In this document: piece after piece, positions 59,606-64,000 of the stretch
Layout of the letters: every line of letters starts with the position of its first letter
Numbering within the stretch: position 1 is the stretch's first letter
Source: Nemertoderma westbladi
Lineage: Eukaryota > Xenacoelomorpha > Nemertodermatida > Nemertodermatidae
Length of the DNA stretch: 64,000 nt
Assembly: GCA_032718475.1 (NCBI GenBank)
Contig: JAUCBJ010002273.1
Coordinates: 97,779 to 161,778, forward strand
Direction: 5' to 3'
Program-made: the position numbers and the translations under genes
Notes under the pieces: generated by a model
Told to the model about the DNA's origin: nothing
Database searches by the model: none
What the model saw: only the letters and a program-made list of their open reading frames with translations

Positions 59606-60600
59606 TAAACATTATAATTCAACACAAACTTATACATGAAACACAAATATAACTTTACGATAAAAAAATTATGTTTCAACAGTTAGTAGGCCTACTGTAT
59701 ACTAATATTTAATTTAATGACATACCGGTAGGCTCATTTATTTTGTAAAATACATGCGTTTATTCGAGGAGGTCATTTAAAATGATAATTGGATGGCCAG
59801 GGGAGTGTTTATTCAAGTAAATACGGTACTACAGTATATATACTACTACCTAAAATCGTACAACATAATTAAGTTTGGAAAACAATAGCACTTACAACGC
59901 ATTTAGATTTCATTTTAATACGTTTACACAGCAAATATTACAGACAGTAAAAATCCAATCCAGTTGTGTAAACTGATTAAATTTATATTTAAATGCGTTG
60001 TAATTGCTGTTGTTTTCTTAATTTCACTATTAAGATTTCCCACAAATGAACCACTAACTGATAATTAAGTTTGGTGTGTAGTGAGTGTAAATGTGACGCC
60101 GACAAACGACAGCCGACAACCACAGCTTAAAACGAAAAAATATGAAACAATTAGCTGCTCTTTGCTCTCGTTTATTTTTTGGTTAGAGCATACCCTCTCA
60201 CTGAAACCTGTTCCTTTCCCACAATTGATAATTAACATTAATAATGGTTGTCGGAGTCTAAACAAGCCAATATCAACCAGGTAACAATGTACAATTAATA
60301 AGTCAATATTAAAATACAATTAAAATTATCTTCAATACCTAGTAGTTAGCAGGTAATAATTTTCAGTAAAAATTACAGTTTTTCTCGAGATCTTCTCTAT
60401 TATAACTCATAGAACTTAGTTTCACTTTATTATTATTATCATGTACATATGATTAACGTGTAGAAAACCGTTCCTCAATTTCAGTCTTCATTTCAGTCAC
60501 ATACTCGAGTTCGAATAATACAATGCGGCAAAGGGGCAAAGGGGTGATGATCCGAACGTACTTGCAACCATAGCGTGGTGTACCAAAGTTTCTGTGGTAC
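59606..60600. other. AT-rich intergenic stretch
   Basis: No gene supported. Open frames of 84 and 67 codons at 60065-60319 overlap on opposite strands and have no features. TAGGCCTACTGTA-like pieces, frequent in this window, occur at 59688. Confidence 0.5.
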
Positions 60601-60621
60601 TAATAAGTTTTAAAGTCAATG

Positions 60622-60627
60622 TTTATT
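60622..60627 (-). terminator. Poly(A) signal AATAAA for the MS4A-like gene
   Basis: Plus strand TTTATT, minus strand AATAAA, 24 bases past the stop codon of the minus-strand gene. Further T-rich DNA follows. A very short 3' untranslated region would result. Confidence 0.5.
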
Positions 60628-60650
60628 ACAATAAAATTATCGGTACATTT

Positions 60651-61577
60651 TTATTTATCTTCGGCGGTGTTTGCCTTCTGTATCAGCGGATCAGCTGATG
60701 CATCACCCCCGGCACCGAACGACTGAGGCATGGGTTGGTTTGGACCGAATGACTGAGGCATGGGTTGGTTTGGACCGAATGACTGAGGCACGGGTTGGTT
60801 TGGACCGAATGACTGAGGCATGGGTTGGTTTGGACCGAACGACTGAGGCATGGGTTGGTTAGGACCGAATATATGCGGCATGGCGTGGCCGGAAACGAAT
60901 GTAGGCGGCATGGGCTGGCCGGAAAAGAATGTCTGGGCCTGGGGTGCTGATGGCTGGCTGGGTTGTGGCATCGGGGCAGCTACATATACAACCTGAACAC
61001 AACGGTCCACTGACACGCAACAAACCTTCGTCGACGCAAAAACAATCTGCGTCACAATCATAACAAACGAAACAACCCAAAAAACTAACAGCACAGCATG
61101 CAAGCTACTGCATCTATAGCTGAGATTATGATCTAGAACTTCATAGACAGATTGGAATCCACCAGAGATAATTGCACCCAACACAACAACAGCATCCATG
61201 GCTATCACAGCGATTAGAAGACCTCTGGAACATTTATCAGTAGAGCCGCCATCTTTTATGCTGCCAAACATACCCATTAGGCCAACGGTTATCAGAAATA
61301 GACCTCCCCATATTGGCCTGCCAATGTTAAAACGAGAGCAAGAGGAAGGTATGTCAATAATTCCACTCAAAATTAACAATCCACCTAATCCAATAATCAC
61401 ACAACCAGTAATCTTATTAGATTTGACGAATTTCCATTTCGCAGCCACAAGTGGCATCACGTTAGGGGAAGGCTGTCCGCAAATAGGATTCATCATCATG
61501 AACAGTGATTGTTCAGGATAAGTTGGGACTTCCTGTATCTGACACCGCGATTGGAGCTGATGATTTTGGGAATTCAT
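60651..61577 (-). CDS. MS4A/CD20-like four-pass membrane protein with Pro-rich repeat tail
   Basis: A 308-codon single-exon frame; the codon before the ATG is TAG, so the start is bounded. Four hydrophobic segments lie at about 55-76 (ITGCVIIGLGGLLILSGII), 88-107 (GGLFLITVGLMGMFGSI), 117-140 and 157-181, with a short first loop and a longer second loop (141-156) holding a Cys. The G-rich TM1/TM2 and overall topology fit the MS4A (CD20-like) family of plasma-membrane tetraspans. N- and C-terminal ends would be cytoplasmic. The tail (200-308) is Pro/Gln-rich, with five 10-residue repeats (GPNQPMPQSF, 238-287) preceded by degenerate copies. MS4A genes usually have several exons; an intact single-exon frame could mean a retrocopy or an intron-poor lineage. 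Other tetraspan families are possible. Confidence 0.7.
   Translation of the reverse strand: MNSQNHQLQSRCQIQEVPTYPEQSLFMMMNPICGQPSPNVMPLVAAKWKFVKSNKITGCVIIGLGGLLILSGIIDIPSSCSRFNIGRPIWGGLFLITVGLMGMFGSIKDGGSTDKCSRGLLIAVIAMDAVVVLGAIISGGFQSVYEVLDHNLSYRCSSLHAVLLVFWVVSFVMIVTQIVFASTKVCCVSVDRCVQVVYVAAPMPQPSQPSAPQAQTFFSGQPMPPTFVSGHAMPHIFGPNQPMPQSFGPNQPMPQSFGPNQPVPQSFGPNQPMPQSFGPNQPMPQSFGAGGDASADPLIQKANTAEDK
60712..60865 (-). repeat. 30-bp coding minisatellite in the MS4A-like gene
   Basis: Five near-identical 30-bp units (plus strand GACTGAGGCATGGGTTGGTT then TGGACCGAAT) encode GPNQPMPQSF. The period is a multiple of three and all units keep frame. One unit has a silent-free change, M to V at residue 263. 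Such coding repeats tend to vary in number. Confidence 0.9.
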
Positions 61578-61687
61578 CTATAATCCCAATAGAATGATTT
61601 AAAAGTGCAAATGAAATATATATAAGCAATTATTGAATTCAAACACACTAGCTGATAAGTGAAAGTAATTAAGTACCAGGTACAGTC

Positions 61688-61711
61688 GGGGGGGGGGGGG
61701 GGGGGGGGGGG
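61688..61711. repeat. G24 homopolymer
   Basis: A run of 24 G about 110 bases upstream of the MS4A-like start codon (minus strand C24). It follows TACAGTC. It may lie in the promoter or 5' leader of that gene. Confidence 0.9.
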
Positions 61712-61719
61712 TTAACATT

Positions 61720-63760
61720 CCTTCATTTCATTTTTACATTTATCTCCCCAATTTCAACATACCCATCACCGCACCATAATTGTGATAAAAACGCAAACGG
61801 GTTAGGATGAGAATGATGAAGTTATGAATGATGAACTGAATGTGTTGTGTATGCAGTATAAAAGCATTGTAAATGCTTGATGGTTACTGCAGCCACATGG
61901 TCACCAGTACTGAGTGATGGTTTGTTCTTGTCATGAGAAATGTAGTACACTAATAATTTTTGGTTATGAGCGTGTTAGTTGGAATACTTAAATGATTAGT
62001 TATGGGGTTATTGGGGCAGATGGGACAAAATCCACTGGCCTCACGGGAAAATTTCGGAACTTAGACTACTGTAGGTAAACTGTGATATTGTCATTTCGAG
62101 CCCTTCATATCGACACGAGGTTATCAAAACGACCCAATTTCGTAAAAAAAATCATTCCAGAATATGATATACTGTATTTAACAATTGGTCTACCAGTTGT
62201 GAAGGGGATTTGATTTTATTGGTTATCTGGCACCTTCTGGCTTCCTGCATAGCTCGCTGCCTCGGATAGCCCAGTTTAGGTTAGGGCTCGAAGCAGGCAG
62301 GCAGGGAAAGGGCTTCTTCCCCTTCCATCCAATGCTAATACTGTAAAACAGTTTTTTGTCAAATTGGGTGTGGGGGGGGGGGGGGTATCAAATTACACTT
62401 ATTTCACATCTACAGTAATATAAAGGTAGCTCGGTAGTTGCATTACTGTAGGCCCGTTTTTTCCTCTCGACGGGGCCCTGTGTATGGGTTCAGTTCTAAA
62501 GCTAGCAATTATACTGAAATTCACACATGTCATGGACTACTGGTAGGACTACAGTAGGCCTACCTATTTTGGTATATTACAGTAGTACCGGTACCGGTAT
62601 TTCGGAGGAACCCATAAATAATAAATCAGAAACATGCTACCATCAGACCATGCAGCTACATAGATCCCAATAGATAATGACTGCGGACTGCGCATAGGTC
62701 TATAGTAATAGCATTAGCGTCATTATATTATTATGGAATCCACCGATCTGCCTGCTGCCAACTTCCTTGCTGCTCAAGTCTGACAGTATGCATGCAGACG
62801 TGCTACAAAATGGAGAAAACTGAAAGTTCTCCAGTCTGCTAGTTAGGCAGCCAAATTCTGAAATAGGCTTCTAAAACATTACCTATAACTATTACTTTAC
62901 CTATAGTAGGCCTACTGCGTCCTGGTACTGTATAGTACTACTGTATTACCACAAGTTCTCGGATAGGAAGAACAAAAGGCCATCTAAACCGTTATTTAGA
63001 TGGCCTTGGAAGAACACCACAACACAATGTACGCACCACGACAACACACAGTATAAAGTCATACAAGCGATGTCACGAGGTCACGTGCCCCGTGCAGCAT
63101 GACATTGCTGGTCCAACCATGGTTTCGATTTTCTATGTTTCGGAATTTTGGAGAGTTATTTAGTAACTTATGACTCAAGTTCCAATGCGCGGATTGAAGT
63201 ACATTCTAGTTCAAGTAGAATATCACAAGTATCTGTCTGTGGGTTGAAATATCAACGTGCGGTAATGGATGTCCGAAATTCTTACCACAAGCTTACAGTA
63301 TGATCTGGTTTTTACAAGTTCTTGCTCTGCTATACCGACCGGTAAATGTAAAGTCATTACAGTTTTACCAAATTATTATTGGTTAAAAAGTCGACTTAAT
63401 GTGCAAAATCTCAATATTGTTTAAAAAATTTCCGCTCTCTACGCTCGTTGTCTTCCTTGTTATATACTGTACATTCACTTTTATAATTTATATTCCTATT
63501 AGGAACTACTGTATTAACATCCACATTTCCTTTCCATTTCTAATGCTTTCATTATACCCCCTCCTTCATATTATCTACTTTCATTTGAGTGTACCATACC
63601 TTTGCGTTTTTAAACGTCATTTTTAAAGTGTAAACATTTTCTTCCTCATGGTTGTATCCTACTTCTTGACCGAAACTTAAATACGTCACGGTAGTAGTAT
63701 ACAATACTATGACACTGGATAATGGTCACCCGTAGCCCATCATTACCGTCCATTTCTGGT
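61720..63760. other. Intergenic stretch with simple repeats
   Basis: No gene supported. It holds a G14 run (62372-62385), TAGGCCTAC and CCGGTACCGG pieces near 62560-62600, and a 13-bp hairpin near 62976. A 75-codon frame at 63399 is hydrophobic and T-rich, with no domain. Confidence 0.5.
62966..63016. repeat. Perfect 13-bp hairpin flanked by 9-bp direct repeats
   Basis: AAGGCCATCTAAA (62976-62988), a 6-base loop, and TTTAGATGGCCTT (62995-63007) pair perfectly. GGAAGAACA occurs at 62966-62974 and again at 63008-63016, directly at the hairpin borders. The arrangement resembles a very small insertion with a target duplication. Confidence 0.75.
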
Positions 63761-63767
63761 ACTCTGT

Positions 63768-63925
63768 CCAATCAGAAGCCACTATTTCAACCTTTAGCGG
63801 TGGTCGTTATTATTTCAACCAATCAGATGTCAGCATTTAATCCGTAACCATGGCAACTTCTCAAGTTCCCGCATCTTCCGCTAGAGGCGTTATTAGTCAC
63901 CCAACGCTACTCATCCGTCCAATCA
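63768..63925. promoter_or_regulatory. Promoter-like cluster: three CCAAT boxes and an RFX X-box
   Basis: CCAATCAG at 63768-63775 and 63819-63826 and CCAATCA at 63919-63925 match the NF-Y site. GTAACCATGGCAAC at 63844-63857 fits the RFX X-box consensus GTNRCC-N(0-3)-RGYAAC at every position. CCGCTAGAGGCG at 63878-63889 resembles the CTCF-like motif. Such clusters mark promoters of RFX/NF-Y-regulated genes, for example ciliary genes. No coding sequence follows before the window ends, so the gene would lie beyond 64000 or be reached by splicing. Confidence 0.5.
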
Positions 63926-64000
63926 TAAGCCTTTATTTTACAAGTGTTTAGATGTCTACAGGTAACTTCTACTATTTTTCAAATCGCTATTTTTCACCAA

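Noticed and set aside
60065-60319. Overlapping 84- and 67-codon frames on opposite strands
   Set aside because: No domain, no bounded start with good context, composition as in the surrounding intergenic DNA.
61683-61690. TACAGTCGGGG as a second end of the 40071-42125 transposon
   Set aside because: The match is only to the first few bases and runs into poly-G; the rest of the terminal repeat is absent.
63399-63626. 75-codon hydrophobic frame
   Set aside because: T-rich DNA gives hydrophobic codons by chance; no topology, family or regulatory support.

Overview
The window is eukaryotic, from an AT-rich and heavily repeated animal genome. The evidence is several PHD-finger non-LTR retrotransposons of CR1/Jockey type, RTE-type retrotransposons, TA-flanked and foldback DNA transposons, tRNA-like Pol III units, AATAAA poly(A) signals and an MS4A/CD20-like four-pass membrane protein gene. 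A marine invertebrate, perhaps a deuterostome such as an echinoderm, fits this mix, but that is inference. No bacterial operon, CRISPR array or viral gene was seen.

Layout. 1-26760 is one uninterrupted satellite of a 40-bp unit (about 669 copies, cut by the window start). 26761-27807 is AT-rich DNA with a piggyBac-like end and a scrap of an RTE element. 27808-30900 is a module made of a 570-bp single-copy-like leader plus a 37-bp minisatellite; the same module occurs again at 57860-59605. 31160-35160 is a decayed CR1-like LINE (ORF1, PHD finger, endonuclease, RT end) whose middle is replaced by a 146-bp satellite carrying nine CTCF-like motifs. 35155-36717 is an RTE-type reverse transcriptase on the minus strand. 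37148-39005 is a GC-rich 35-bp minisatellite. 39055-44297 is a second CR1-like LINE (minus strand), cut in two by a 2055-bp TA-flanked DNA transposon (40071-42125) that holds a Harbinger-like transposase relic and a nested foldback element. 44864-47166 holds more RTE and CR1 relics. 47596-47836 is a foldback element around a tRNA-like sequence. 49363-51420 is an 88-bp satellite. 51517-51615 (minus) is a compact Pol III-like unit with an intact-looking type I hammerhead ribozyme between its A and B boxes.

Only two host genes are well supported: a secreted or GPI-anchored cysteine-rich protein at 53077-53799 (+), unrecognised, and an MS4A-like tetraspan protein with a repeated Pro-rich tail at 60651-61577 (-). 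Both are single open frames bounded by stops. The right edge (63768-63925) has three CCAAT boxes around a perfect RFX X-box, suggesting a promoter for a gene outside the window.

The most notable signal is the hammerhead ribozyme inside a tRNA-like promoter. Next are the CTCF-like motif array at nucleosome-sized spacing and the precisely datable transposon insertion into the LINE.
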